From Nocardioides gansuensis (GTDB lineage: Bacteria > Actinomycetota > Actinomycetes > Propionibacteriales > Nocardioidaceae): a DNA stretch of 64,000 nucleotides. A model generated the notes under the pieces. That model saw only the letters and a list, made by a program, of their open reading frames with translations. It was not told the origin of the DNA and did no database searches. Position numbers and translations under genes: made by a program. Every line of letters begins with the position of its first letter. Within the stretch, counting starts at the first letter, position 1. The stretch is from NCBI RefSeq assembly GCF_003076135.1, contig NZ_QDGZ01000002.1:248001-312000 (forward strand). Direction: 5' to 3'. Of this stretch, positions 36,849-45,443 are shown one piece after another.

Positions 36849-37233
36849 CTTCGGTGACGCAGGTCACTTGCCTAACGAATCCGATTGCCGGGGCTCTAGG
36901 CAGCCAATCGTCTGACGGGGGCGGGGGTGGTGCGGGCCGGTTTTCCCGATTCCGCCCCTGTCGACTGCCGATGCGGCTCCTTCGGGTTCGCGCTTCCGCG
37001 ATGCATGACCGGGTGGCTCTGGGCCGAGGGGCCGTCTCAGACAGAAAGCTCCATGGTGTGGGTGTTGCGAGTCAGCGTGCTGCTATTTGGCAGTCTGATC
37101 ATCAGATCGTCGCAATTCTGCCGCTGAAGATGGACTCACGCGTAAGGGCGCTCCTAGCCTCTCGGTGTCCGAGGCGCCCCGTCATGTGGGCGTACGTGCC
37201 TCGGCGCGCCCACCCCAAGAGGAGACGTAACAG

Positions 37234-37712
37234 ATGGCTGAGATTCCCACCCGCAGCAGCTCCGCCCTGGAGCGGCTCGACGCGCTCGACATGGAGCTCC
37301 CGTCCGTCGCAGAGAGCACGAAGTACGCGTGAACCATCGGAAGGTCGACTCGAGCATCTACGTCGCGGGTCAGCTGCCCTACAAGGGCGGGGAGCTGCTG
37401 GGCCACGGCATCCTCGGTCGGGACGTCGACCTCGAGACTGCTCGCGAGCTTGCCCGCCAGGCGGTGGTGAACTGCTTGGCTGTCGCCGCGGAGGCGGTCG
37501 GGGGGCTGGACGACGTTCGGATCGTGCAGATGCTGGTCTTCGTCGCCAGCACACCCGAGTTCGGTCAGCAGTCGATGGTGGCCGACGCGGCCAGCGAGCT
37601 GCTCATCGACGTGCTGGGCGAGAACGGTCGGCACGCGCGCACCGCCATCGGCGTGGCGAGCCTGCCGCGCAACAGCCCCGTCGAGATCCAGATGATCTGC
37701 ACGGCTGCGTAG
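37234..37712 (+). pseudogene. RidA (YjgF/YER057c) family gene with a one-base frameshift
   Basis: The gene starts at ATG 37234 behind AAGAGGAG, and reads AEIPTRSSSALERLDAL...ESTKYA to a TGA at 37330. The next frame starts at the overlapping GTG 37329 and continues NHRKVDSSIYVAGQLPYKGG to a stop at 37712. Together these make a normal RidA-type protein of about 159 residues; one missing G at about 37329 splits it. RidA proteins hydrolyse reactive enamine/imine intermediates from PLP enzymes and amine oxidases, which fits the neighbours. It may be a real defect, a sequencing error, or rescued by initiation at GTG. Confidence 0.75.
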
Positions 37713-37773
37713 GACACCACCGACTCCGTCGACCTCCCCCTTCGACCGATCCCTTCGACACCGAGGAGTGCAC

Positions 37774-38880
37774 GTGCACCGGCTCCAACACGTTCTCGAC
37801 CGCCTGGCCGACCGGGTGGACACGCCCTTCCCGATCGTCCTGGCGGACGTCATGCAGTGCAACATCGACCGCATGCAGGCCTTCGCTGCCGAGCGTGGCC
37901 TGGACGTGCGTCCGCACGTGAAGACCCACAAGTGCATCGAGATCGGCCGACGCCAGCTCGAGGCGGGTGCGGTGGGCATCACCGCGGGCAACGTCGGCGA
38001 GGCCGAGGTGTTCGCCGGCGCCGGGTTCGACGACATCTTCCTGGCCTACCCGGTGTGGCCCTCGGGCACCAAGGGTGGGCGGATCCGCGAGCTGGCGCGG
38101 ACCACGAGCCTGCGGGTCGGCGTCGACAACGCCGCGGCTATCGATGCCCTGGTCGACGCGATGGGGGACGAGCCCGAGCGGCTCCAGGTCGTGGTCGAGA
38201 TCGACTGCGGTGCCCGCCGCTCCGGCGCCCCGCCGGAGGCCGCGGGTGAGCTGGCGCGGGCCGTGCGCAACCGCGGGCTGGTGCCGATCGGGGTCTACAC
38301 CTACCCCGGCCACGGCAGTGCCGGTCCGGGTTCGCGGGAACCGGCCGCGCAGGACCAGGAGGCCGCGCTGACCACCGCAGTACGCAGCCTGAAGAGCGTG
38401 GGGATCACCCCGCAGGTGGTCTCCGCCGGCTCCACCCCCACGTACGCGTACTCCACCGGCAGCGTGATCACCGAGATCCGACCCGGGGAGTACGTGTTCT
38501 GCGACCTGAACAACACCCGGCTCGGCGCGTGCGAGGAGGACCAGATCGCGTTGTTCGTGGCCGCGACCGTGGTCAGCGACTGGGTGCCGGATCAGGCAAT
38601 CCTCGACGTCGGCACCAAGGCGATGGGCCGCGAGGGCACCCCAGAGATCGGCTACGGCGGAGTCGCCGGGAGCAAGGCCGTGTTGTGGAAGCTCAACGAG
38701 TACCACGGGTTCCTCGCGGTGCCCGGCGGCGAAGGGCGCCCGACCGTGGGCACCGTGGTCCCGGTGGTGCCCAACCACGTGTGCCCGGTGGTGGCCAGCT
38801 TCGAGGAGCTGCTAGTGACCGACTCCGAGGGCACGACGCTGGAGCGGTGGGAGGTCGCCGCCCGGGGCCGCCTCGGCTGA
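37774..38880 (+). CDS. PLP-dependent alanine-racemase-fold enzyme, D-threonine aldolase/D-serine dehydratase-like
   Basis: 368 residues from GTG 37774 (GGAG five bases upstream); an earlier GTG overlaps the ribosome site. The N-terminal barrel carries the PLP lysine in VRPHVKTHK, and the C-terminal domain (about 245-368) contains NHVCPVVASFEEL, whose His and Cys correspond to the metal site of eukaryotic-type D-serine dehydratase and D-threonine aldolase. It should cleave or dehydrate a beta-hydroxy D-amino acid. It is 61 bp after the RidA gene, a sensible pairing because such reactions release enamines. Confidence 0.87.
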   Translation: MHRLQHVLDRLADRVDTPFPIVLADVMQCNIDRMQAFAAERGLDVRPHVKTHKCIEIGRRQLEAGAVGITAGNVGEAEVFAGAGFDDIFLAYPVWPSGTKGGRIRELARTTSLRVGVDNAAAIDALVDAMGDEPERLQVVVEIDCGARRSGAPPEAAGELARAVRNRGLVPIGVYTYPGHGSAGPGSREPAAQDQEAALTTAVRSLKSVGITPQVVSAGSTPTYAYSTGSVITEIRPGEYVFCDLNNTRLGACEEDQIALFVAATVVSDWVPDQAILDVGTKAMGREGTPEIGYGGVAGSKAVLWKLNEYHGFLAVPGGEGRPTVGTVVPVVPNHVCPVVASFEELLVTDSEGTTLERWEVAARGRLG

Positions 38881-38941
38881 GCTGCTCACGACCGCCCTCT
38901 TGACCCCCTCAACCCCCGAACCCCACCTAGGAGAACCTGAG

Positions 38942-39676
38942 ATGAAACTCGAGAAGGCCACGGCGCTGGTCACCGGCGCGACCAGCGGGATCGGCGAGGC
39001 GGTGAGCTCGCACTTCCGCCGCGAGGGCGCGCGGCTGCTGCTGACCGGTCGCCGCGAGCAGCTCGACACCGCCCGGCCCGAGGACGTGTACGTCCCCGGA
39101 GACCTCAACGACGAGGCCTTCGTCGCCTCCCTGGCCAAGGAGGCCGCGGAGTCCTTCGGCACCGTCGACGTGGTCGTGCTCAACCACGGCCTGCAGGCCA
39201 ACGCCCCGCTGACCGAGATGTCCTACGAGGACGCCAAGAACGTGCTGCACAGCAACCTGCTCAGCTCGTTCCTGGTGATGAAGCACTTCGCCCCGCTGAT
39301 GCCGGCGAGCGGGGGGTCGATCGTCCTCATCGGCTCGCGGCTCGGCATGGTCGGCATGCCGGACCAGGTGCTCTACTCCGCGGCCAAGGGCGGCCTGATC
39401 ATGCTCGCCAAGGGCGCCGCGATCGAGTGGGCCCCGCGCAACATCCGGGTCAACGTCGCCGCGCCCGGCCTGACCGCCACCCCGGTCATCGAGTCGAACA
39501 TCCAGCGCCGGCCCGACCCCGACGCCTACCGCCGCCAACGCGAGTCCCAGATCCCGCTGCAGCGCCTCGCCACCCCCGAGGAGGTCGCCGACGCCGTGCT
39601 CTTCCTGGCCTCCCCGGAGTCCTCCTACATCACCGGAGCCGTCCTCCCCATCGACGGCGGCTACACCGCCTTCTAG
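38942..39676 (+). CDS. Short-chain dehydrogenase/reductase
   Basis: 244 residues with ribosome site AGGAG before ATG 38942. The cofactor motif TGATSGIGEAV is at about residues 11-21, LNHGLQA replaces the common NNAG, and the active site is Ser near 128 (IGSRLG) with YSAAKGG (Tyr/Lys) at about 142-148. The end SYITGAVLPIDGGYTAF is the classical-SDR terminus. NAD(P) use and substrate are unknown. In context it would oxidise a hydroxy compound from the amine/amino-acid pathway. Confidence 0.9.
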   Translation: MKLEKATALVTGATSGIGEAVSSHFRREGARLLLTGRREQLDTARPEDVYVPGDLNDEAFVASLAKEAAESFGTVDVVVLNHGLQANAPLTEMSYEDAKNVLHSNLLSSFLVMKHFAPLMPASGGSIVLIGSRLGMVGMPDQVLYSAAKGGLIMLAKGAAIEWAPRNIRVNVAAPGLTATPVIESNIQRRPDPDAYRRQRESQIPLQRLATPEEVADAVLFLASPESSYITGAVLPIDGGYTAF

Positions 39677-39678
39677 AC

Positions 39679-39804
39679 CGCCCGACGGCTGTCCTGCCCG
39701 ACGAGACGTTGCAGCTCAGCCCGCCCTACATCGTCACCAACCAGGAAGTCGGCGACTTCGTCGCCGCCATCGAACAGTCCGTCGCCGAGGAGGCACACCG
39801 ATGA
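39679..39804 (+). pseudogene. C-terminal stub of a class III aminotransferase
   Basis: About 38 codons read AVLPDETLQLSPPYIVTNQE and then VGDFVAAIEQSVAEEAHR, the usual end of class III aminotransferases (LRLSPPLTVT..EVDEFV). The stop overlaps the next ATG (ATGA), so the complete aminotransferase once preceded the aldehyde dehydrogenase in an operon, as in GABA or beta-alanine pathways. The rest is gone and the SDR gene now occupies its place. Confidence 0.65.
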
Positions 39805-41285
39805 GCATCATCACCAACAACGACGCCCTCGTCGGCGCGGACCCCACCGCCGTCGCACACGCGGATCGCGTCACCGCTGGTCTCGGTCTGCCGATCGACG
39901 GCATCGAGGTCGCCGACCCGGCCACTGGCGAGCCCATCGCCCACATCGAGGACATCGACCTCGAGGGGGCCCTGCAGGCTGTCGCGACGGCGTACGAGGC
40001 TGGTCGCTCCTGGGCTCGCACGGCCCCGCGCCAGCGCGCCGACGTGCTGCACGAGTGGCACGCGCTGCTCGTCGCGTACGCCGAGGACCTCGCCCATCTC
40101 ATCAGCCGGGAGATGGGCAAGCCCCTGGCCGAGGCACGTGGTGAGGTCAAGTACGGCACCGACTTCGTGCGCTGGTACGCCGAGGAGGCGGTGCGTCCGG
40201 CCGGCAACTTCCGCGAGGCCCCCGATGGTGGCGCGAGCATCATCACCCGCCGCGCCCCCGTTGGTCTTGCGGTGCTCATCACGCCGTGGAACTTCCCACT
40301 CGCGATGGCCACCCGCAAGATCGCGCCCGCACTGGCCGCCGGCTGCGCGGCAGTGATCAAGCCCGCCAACCTCACGCCGCTGACCACGATCTTCGCCGTG
40401 GAGCTCGCCCGCCAGGCGGGCGTGCCCGCCGAGCTGGTGCAGGTGGTGACCACCGCCAACGCCTCGCAGTTCAGCGAGGCCGTGCTGCGGGACGAGCGCG
40501 TGCGCAAGGTGTCCTTCACCGGCTCCACCGAGGTCGGCCGCACGCTGCTGCGACTCGCCTCCGACTCGGTGCTGCGCACCTCCATGGAGCTGGGTGGCAA
40601 CGCTCCGCTGATCGTCTTCGACGACGCGGACCTGGACCGGGCGATCGAGGGCACGCTGGCGGCGAAGCTACGCAACGGCGGTCAGTCCTGCATCGGGGCC
40701 AACCGGATCTACGTGCAGAACGGCATCGCCGACGCCTTCGCCGAGGGACTGGCCCAACGCATGGGTGGCGTCGCAGTGGGAGCGGGTCTGGGCACGGGCA
40801 CCGCGTTGGGGCCGCTCATCGACGACCGGGCCGTTCGCCGGATGCGCGCGCTCACCGACGACGCCGTGACGCGGGGCGCCGAGCTGCTCACCGGCGGCAC
40901 CGAGCTGGGGTCGGTCGGTCACTTCTTCGCTCCGACGGTCCTCGACCGGGTGCCGGCGGATGCCGCGGTGGCCTGCACCGAGATCTTCGGGCCGATCGCC
41001 GCGATCCAGCGCTTCGACTCCGAGGCCGAGGTCGTCGCCCGCGCGAACGCCACCGAGTTCGGCCTCGCCGGATACGTGTTCAGCGAGAGCATCGACCGGG
41101 CACTCAACGTCGCCGACCGGCTCGAGACCGGCCTGGTCGGCATCAACCAGGGAGTGCCGTCCAACGCTGCGGCTCCGTTCGGGGGCGTCAAGCAGTCCGG
41201 CCTAGGCCGCGAGGGCAGCGCCGAGGGCCTGGAGGAGTATCAGTCGGTGCGCTTCTACAACATCGCGCGGCGCGAGACGCACTGA
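39801..41285 (+). CDS. Aldehyde dehydrogenase, succinate-semialdehyde dehydrogenase-like
   Basis: 494 residues. The catalytic Glu lies in SMELGGNAPLIVFDDADLD and the catalytic Cys in GGQSCIGANRIYV near residue 297; FTGSTEVGRTLL is the cofactor-loop motif and ITPWNFPLAMATRKIAPAL fits the SSADH/GabD group. The PFGGVKQSGLGREGS end is typical. It should oxidise a semialdehyde with NAD(P)+. The overlapping aminotransferase stub upstream fits a former transaminase-dehydrogenase pair. An alcohol dehydrogenase gene follows 3 bp later. Confidence 0.92.
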   Translation: MSIITNNDALVGADPTAVAHADRVTAGLGLPIDGIEVADPATGEPIAHIEDIDLEGALQAVATAYEAGRSWARTAPRQRADVLHEWHALLVAYAEDLAHLISREMGKPLAEARGEVKYGTDFVRWYAEEAVRPAGNFREAPDGGASIITRRAPVGLAVLITPWNFPLAMATRKIAPALAAGCAAVIKPANLTPLTTIFAVELARQAGVPAELVQVVTTANASQFSEAVLRDERVRKVSFTGSTEVGRTLLRLASDSVLRTSMELGGNAPLIVFDDADLDRAIEGTLAAKLRNGGQSCIGANRIYVQNGIADAFAEGLAQRMGGVAVGAGLGTGTALGPLIDDRAVRRMRALTDDAVTRGAELLTGGTELGSVGHFFAPTVLDRVPADAAVACTEIFGPIAAIQRFDSEAEVVARANATEFGLAGYVFSESIDRALNVADRLETGLVGINQGVPSNAAAPFGGVKQSGLGREGSAEGLEEYQSVRFYNIARRETH

Positions 41286-41288
41286 GGC

Positions 41289-42305
41289 ATGCGCGCCACC
41301 ACCATCCACGCCCCGGGGGACATCCGCCTCAGCGACGTACCCGATCCCGTGTTGTCGGCCCCCACGGACGCGATCGTGAGGGTGGTCGCGGGGGCGATCT
41401 GCGGCTCGGACCTCTGGCCCTACCGGGGCCAGAAGGCCATCACCCCGGGGGCGACCATCGGCCACGAGTGCGTCGGCGTGGTCGAGGAGACCGGGGAAGG
41501 GGTGCGGGACTTCCGCCCCGGCGATTTCGTCATCGTGCCGTTCGTGCACTGCGACAACACCTGCGCCCACTGCCGGGCCGGCGTCCAGTCCGCTTGTGTC
41601 AACGCCGCCTCCACGCGCAGCGGTCAGGGGGAGTACGCCGTGGTCACGCAGGCGGACGGCAGCCTGGTGAAGACCCACGGCGTGCCGGCCGCCGACCTGC
41701 TGCCGTCGCTGCTGACGCTCACCGACGTGATGGCCACGGGCTGGCACGCCGCGGTGTCTGCGGGCGTGCGTCCGGGCAGCACTGTTGTTGTAGTCGGCGA
41801 CGGCGCGGTGGGTCTGTGCGGGGTGATCGCCGCGGCACGCCTGGGTGCGGAGCAGGTCGTGGCGCTCTCGCGCCACGAGCCGCGCCAGCAGCTGGCCCGC
41901 GCATTCGGCGCCACCCACGTGGTCGCCGACCGCGGCGACGGCGCCATCGCCACCGTCGAGGAGATCACCGACGGGATCGGCGCGGACGCGGTCCTGGAAT
42001 GCGTCGGCACGATCGAGGCGTTGACCACCGCCCGCCGTGCCGCCCGTCCCGGGGCAACCGTCGGGTACGTCGGGGCGGGCCACGGGGTCGAGCTGCCGGT
42101 CCGGCCGATGTTCGAGAAGAACGTCGGACTTGCGGGCGGGATGGCACCGGTGCGCCGGTACCTCCCCGACCTCCTCGACCTCGTCCTCGACGGCGCCATC
42201 GACCCCGGGCGGGTCTTCGACCTGACCCTCCCGCTCGACCAGGTGGCCGAGGGCTACCGCGCCATGCACGAACGCCGTGCCATCAAGGTCCTGCTGCAGC
42301 CCTGA
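41289..42305 (+). CDS. Zinc-dependent alcohol dehydrogenase (MDR family)
   Basis: 338 residues. The catalytic zinc site is seen in GAICGSDLWPYRG and GHECVGVVEE, and a structural zinc loop in HCDNTCAHCRAGVQSAC. The Rossmann motif VVVVGDGAVGLCGV is at about residue 160. It starts 3 bp after the aldehyde dehydrogenase, so the two may work in sequence on an alcohol/aldehyde pair. It ends before a terminator-like hairpin shared with the convergent Lrp gene. Confidence 0.92.
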   Translation: MRATTIHAPGDIRLSDVPDPVLSAPTDAIVRVVAGAICGSDLWPYRGQKAITPGATIGHECVGVVEETGEGVRDFRPGDFVIVPFVHCDNTCAHCRAGVQSACVNAASTRSGQGEYAVVTQADGSLVKTHGVPAADLLPSLLTLTDVMATGWHAAVSAGVRPGSTVVVVGDGAVGLCGVIAAARLGAEQVVALSRHEPRQQLARAFGATHVVADRGDGAIATVEEITDGIGADAVLECVGTIEALTTARRAARPGATVGYVGAGHGVELPVRPMFEKNVGLAGGMAPVRRYLPDLLDLVLDGAIDPGRVFDLTLPLDQVAEGYRAMHERRAIKVLLQP

Positions 42306-42342
42306 GCCGATCCACCTCCAGCACCGCTGGGACGAGCGGAGG

Positions 42343-42358
42343 CCAGCGGCACCGCTGG
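42343..42358. terminator. Bidirectional terminator-like hairpin
   Basis: CCAGCGG-CA-CCGCTGG pairs over 7 bp (8 with the flanking G/C) in the 55-bp gap between convergent alcohol dehydrogenase and Lrp genes. The short loop and lack of a T-run make termination plausible but unproven. Confidence 0.4.
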
Positions 42359-42360
42359 GC

Positions 42361-42858
42361 TCACCCGCTCGGCAGCACGAGCGATCGCTCGGGCGTCTGG
42401 TTGAGCACCAGCATCGTGCGCACGCTGCCGATCCCGGGGATCCGGGTGCGCAGTTCTTCGGTGACGAAGCGCTGCAGGTGCTCGACGTCGCGCAGTCTCA
42501 CGAGCAGGAGGAGGTCGATGTCGCCGGCCAGGTCTGCGGCGTACTCGACCTCGTCCATCGCCTCGATCAGCGGCACCATGGACGACCAAGTCTTCCAGTT
42601 GTCCGGGGTGGACCGGATCAGCACCACGGCGCTGACGCCGAGCCCCACTCGCTTGGGGTGGACAGTGACCGTGAGCGCGTCGATGATGCCCTCCTCGCGG
42701 AGGCGGGCCAGGCGGGCGTAGGCCGTCGCGCGCGAGACGCCGGCCGCATCGCTCAGGGTGCCGATCGGCGCGCGGGCGTCCACCTGTAGGGCTCGCAGCA
42801 GGGCGAGGTCGATCTCGTCGATCGGACGAGGTGTCGGTGCGGACGGCTGGTTCTCCAT
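42361..42858 (-). CDS. Lrp/AsnC-family transcriptional regulator, first copy
   Basis: 165 residues from ATG 42858 (ribosome site AAGGTGG); an upstream extension is not conserved-looking. The winged HTH (IDEIDLALLRALQVDARAPI...GVSRATAYARLARLREEGII) is followed by the RAM ligand-binding domain (about 75-150) with the AGDIDLLLLVRL segment. The family senses amino acids. It is divergent from the 2-oxoacid dehydrogenase E1 gene, with a palindrome between them, so that gene is the likely target. Confidence 0.92.
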   Translation of the reverse strand: MENQPSAPTPRPIDEIDLALLRALQVDARAPIGTLSDAAGVSRATAYARLARLREEGIIDALTVTVHPKRVGLGVSAVVLIRSTPDNWKTWSSMVPLIEAMDEVEYAADLAGDIDLLLLVRLRDVEHLQRFVTEELRTRIPGIGSVRTMLVLNQTPERSLVLPSG

Positions 42859-42920
42859 GTGGCGACCACCTTGGGGTTCAGTGTTGGACGATCTTGTGCT
42901 TTTGGTGCGGGATTGCGCTA

Positions 42921-42933
42921 GATCGTATCGATC
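42921..42933. promoter_or_regulatory. Palindrome between Lrp and E1 genes
   Basis: GATCG-TAT-CGATC is a perfect 13-bp inverted repeat 63 bp upstream of the Lrp start. It is a plausible Lrp-family operator for the divergent promoters. Nothing else stands out in the 184 bp before the leader frame at 43043. Confidence 0.4.
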
Positions 42934-43042
42934 AACTGACATGAGAAGCCAGTTTGACTCGGCTGGGCGCCTGAGCCTAGACCGTGGATCACGTGCTTTC
43001 TAACCTGTGGGAACCGAGATCGCGCCTTTTGAGGAGCTGGCT

Positions 43043-43120
43043 GTGACCGCACGATCGACCGAACGCCTGGTGTCGCCGCATGGAGCGCATTCGACGGTTG
43101 CGCACAGGAACCCCCGATGA
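43043..43120 (+). CDS. Possible 25-codon leader frame coupled to the E1 gene
   Basis: GTG 43043 is preceded by GAGGAG at ideal spacing and opens 25 codons whose TGA overlaps the ATG of the next gene (CGATGA). The peptide (start VTARSTERLVSPHGAHSTVA) is not recognised. The E1 gene has only a weak AGGA of its own, so translation may depend on coupling through this leader. Confidence 0.4.
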   Translation: MTARSTERLVSPHGAHSTVAHRNPR

Positions 43121-45432
43121 CCGCAGCCGCGATTGAACCGGCCCGCCCCGCCGATGACCAGCTCGCGGTGCTGCGCGACGTGCAGGACCGGGTCCTGTGG
43201 CTGTCCACGGCACTCGTCCACCACGCGAACCGCGTCCGTGCCAATCCATCGGGAGTGAAGGTCGGTGGCCATCAGTCGTCGTCGGCGTCGATGGTCTCGA
43301 TCATGACGACGCTGTGGTTCCGTCACCTGCGAGCCGAGGACCGGGTTTCCGTCAAGCCGCACGCGGCTCCTGTGCTGCATGCAGTGAACTACCTGCTGGG
43401 GGAGTTGGACGCCTCCTACCTCGAACGGTTGCGTGACTTCGGTGGCCTCCAGAGCTACCCAAGTCGAGTGAAGGATCCGGACCCAGTGGACTACTCGACG
43501 GGGTCCGTCGGGATCGGGGCGACGGCGCCGATCTGGGGTGCCATGGCCCGGCGCTACGTCGGCACGGCCGGCTCGGGCCGCCACTACTCGCTCGTCGGTG
43601 ACGCCGAGCTCGACGAGGGAGCGGTCTGGGAGGCCGTCCTCGATCCCAACGTGGGCGAGCTGGGGGAGATCGTCTGGGTCGTCGACCTCAACCGGCAGTC
43701 CCTGGATCGTGTGGTGCCTGACATCGCCGCCGACAAGCTCAACGCGCTGTTCGCCGCCGCCGGGTGGCAGGTGATCACCGTCAAGTACGGCCGACGGCTG
43801 CAGCAGCTTTTCGCTCGTCCGGGGGGCGCTGAGCTTCGCGCACGGATCGACGCGATGAGCAATCCGGAGTACCAGCGACTCCTGCGCTGCGACGGAGCGG
43901 AACTTCGCCGTCGGATTCCCGGTTCAGGAGCCGACGGCCAACGGATCCGCGGCTTGCTGGCCGAGCTGGACGACCACGAGCTCCTCGACGCCATCGGCAA
44001 CCTCGGCGGGCACGACCTGGGTGCCCTCGACGAGGCCTTCACGACGATCGACGACACCAGGCCGACCGTGATCTTCGCCTACACCGTCAAGGGATTCGGG
44101 CTGCCGACCAGGGGGCACCCGCAGAATCACTCCGCCCTCCTGACCGATGCCCAGATGCGACAGCTGGCCGAGCAGCTCCGCGCAGATCTCGAGGACCCGT
44201 GGCGCGGCTTCGAGGACGACGCCCCCGCGGCGACGCTGTGCCGGCAGACTGCCGCCAAGCTCCGTCGCCCTCCGACCCCTGAGATCCCACCCCTCTCGGT
44301 GCCGACAGACACCGGCAGGACGCCGGGCGGCATCGCCACGACCCAGGCCGCGCTGGGACGAACACTGCTCGACCTCACCCGTCAGGCGCCCGAGATCGCT
44401 CGGAGGATCGTCACCGTCAGTCCCGACGTCAGCTCCTCAACCAACCTCGGCGGCTGGGTCAACAAGGTCGGCGTGTGGTCGGTCCGTGAGCGCCAGGACT
44501 GGTTCGCCGACGACGGCGAGACAATCCTGCACTGGAGAGAGATACCGACCGGGCAGCACATCGAGCTGGGAATCGCCGAGGTGAACCTCGTCGGACTGCT
44601 GGGCGAGCTCGGCGCCACCTGGAGCCGCTGGGGCGAGCCGCTCCTACCGATCGGCGTCGTGTACGACCCCTTCGTCGAACGAGCCCTGGAACCCTGGTCG
44701 TTCGGGATGTACGCAGGAGGGCAGTCGATCCTCGTCGGCACGCCGTCCGGAGTGTCGCTCGCACCCGAAGGTGGCGCCCACCAGTCGATCAAGACCCCCT
44801 CCATCGGGCTGGAGCAGCCCGGATGCATCACCTACGAGCCGGCCTTCGCGATCGACACCGAGTGGGCCCTGCTGACCAGCCTGGCGCGACTCGGGCGGCC
44901 CGACGGCTGCTCGGCGTACCTGAGGCTCTCCACCAGACCGGTGGACCAGTCGCTGGCCGACGTCCCCCGCGACCCCACCGCCCGAGAGCGGCGGCGACGA
45001 CAAGTCGTCGCAGGCGCGTACCGGATCCGTCGCCATCCATCACCTGCCGTGACCATCGCCGCAATGGGAGCGGTGGTGCCCGAAGCGCTCGCAGCAGCCG
45101 ACCGTCTTGCGGCACAGGACGTCGCGGCCGAGGTCGTGTGCGTGACCAGCCCTGACCTGCTCTACCGGGCGCTGCGCGCCCGCCAGGGCCACGAGACGGC
45201 GGAGACGTGGGTGCTCGACCAGGTGTTCCCCGCAGACAAGGCGGCACCGATGGTCACCGTGCTCGACGGCCACCCCCACACCCTCTCGTTCCTGGCGACC
45301 GTCAACCGGGTGAAGCACTCCGCGCTCGGGGTCACCGAGTTCGGGCAGTCGGGAGCGCTGGACGACATCTACCGCCTCCACGGCATCGACGCCGACTCGA
45401 TCACCGCCGCCTCGCTGGACCTCGTCGATTGA
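43117..45432 (+). CDS. Homodimeric-type 2-oxoacid (pyruvate) dehydrogenase E1 / transketolase-like protein
   Basis: 771 residues, shorter than housekeeping AceE (about 890-920). HQSSSASMVSIMTTLWFRHL is typical AceE-like N-terminal sequence. The thiamine-diphosphate motif runs from GDAELDEGAVWEA (about 163) to DLNRQSLD. The central and C-terminal transketolase domains are present, ending VTEFGQSGALDDIYRLHGID. It decarboxylates a 2-oxoacid. No E2 or E3 gene is nearby, so it would have to share the host's subunits or act as a stand-alone thiamine enzyme. An Lrp regulator divergent from it suggests control by an amino acid related to the oxoacid. Confidence 0.85.
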   Translation: MTAAAIEPARPADDQLAVLRDVQDRVLWLSTALVHHANRVRANPSGVKVGGHQSSSASMVSIMTTLWFRHLRAEDRVSVKPHAAPVLHAVNYLLGELDASYLERLRDFGGLQSYPSRVKDPDPVDYSTGSVGIGATAPIWGAMARRYVGTAGSGRHYSLVGDAELDEGAVWEAVLDPNVGELGEIVWVVDLNRQSLDRVVPDIAADKLNALFAAAGWQVITVKYGRRLQQLFARPGGAELRARIDAMSNPEYQRLLRCDGAELRRRIPGSGADGQRIRGLLAELDDHELLDAIGNLGGHDLGALDEAFTTIDDTRPTVIFAYTVKGFGLPTRGHPQNHSALLTDAQMRQLAEQLRADLEDPWRGFEDDAPAATLCRQTAAKLRRPPTPEIPPLSVPTDTGRTPGGIATTQAALGRTLLDLTRQAPEIARRIVTVSPDVSSSTNLGGWVNKVGVWSVRERQDWFADDGETILHWREIPTGQHIELGIAEVNLVGLLGELGATWSRWGEPLLPIGVVYDPFVERALEPWSFGMYAGGQSILVGTPSGVSLAPEGGAHQSIKTPSIGLEQPGCITYEPAFAIDTEWALLTSLARLGRPDGCSAYLRLSTRPVDQSLADVPRDPTARERRRRQVVAGAYRIRRHPSPAVTIAAMGAVVPEALAAADRLAAQDVAAEVVCVTSPDLLYRALRARQGHETAETWVLDQVFPADKAAPMVTVLDGHPHTLSFLATVNRVKHSALGVTEFGQSGALDDIYRLHGIDADSITAASLDLVD

Positions 45433-45443
45433 AGGTGAGCACC

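Noticed and set aside
36854..37233. Open + strand frame upstream of the RidA gene
   Set aside because: Random-looking composition over a promoter region with palindromes; no ribosome site or motif.
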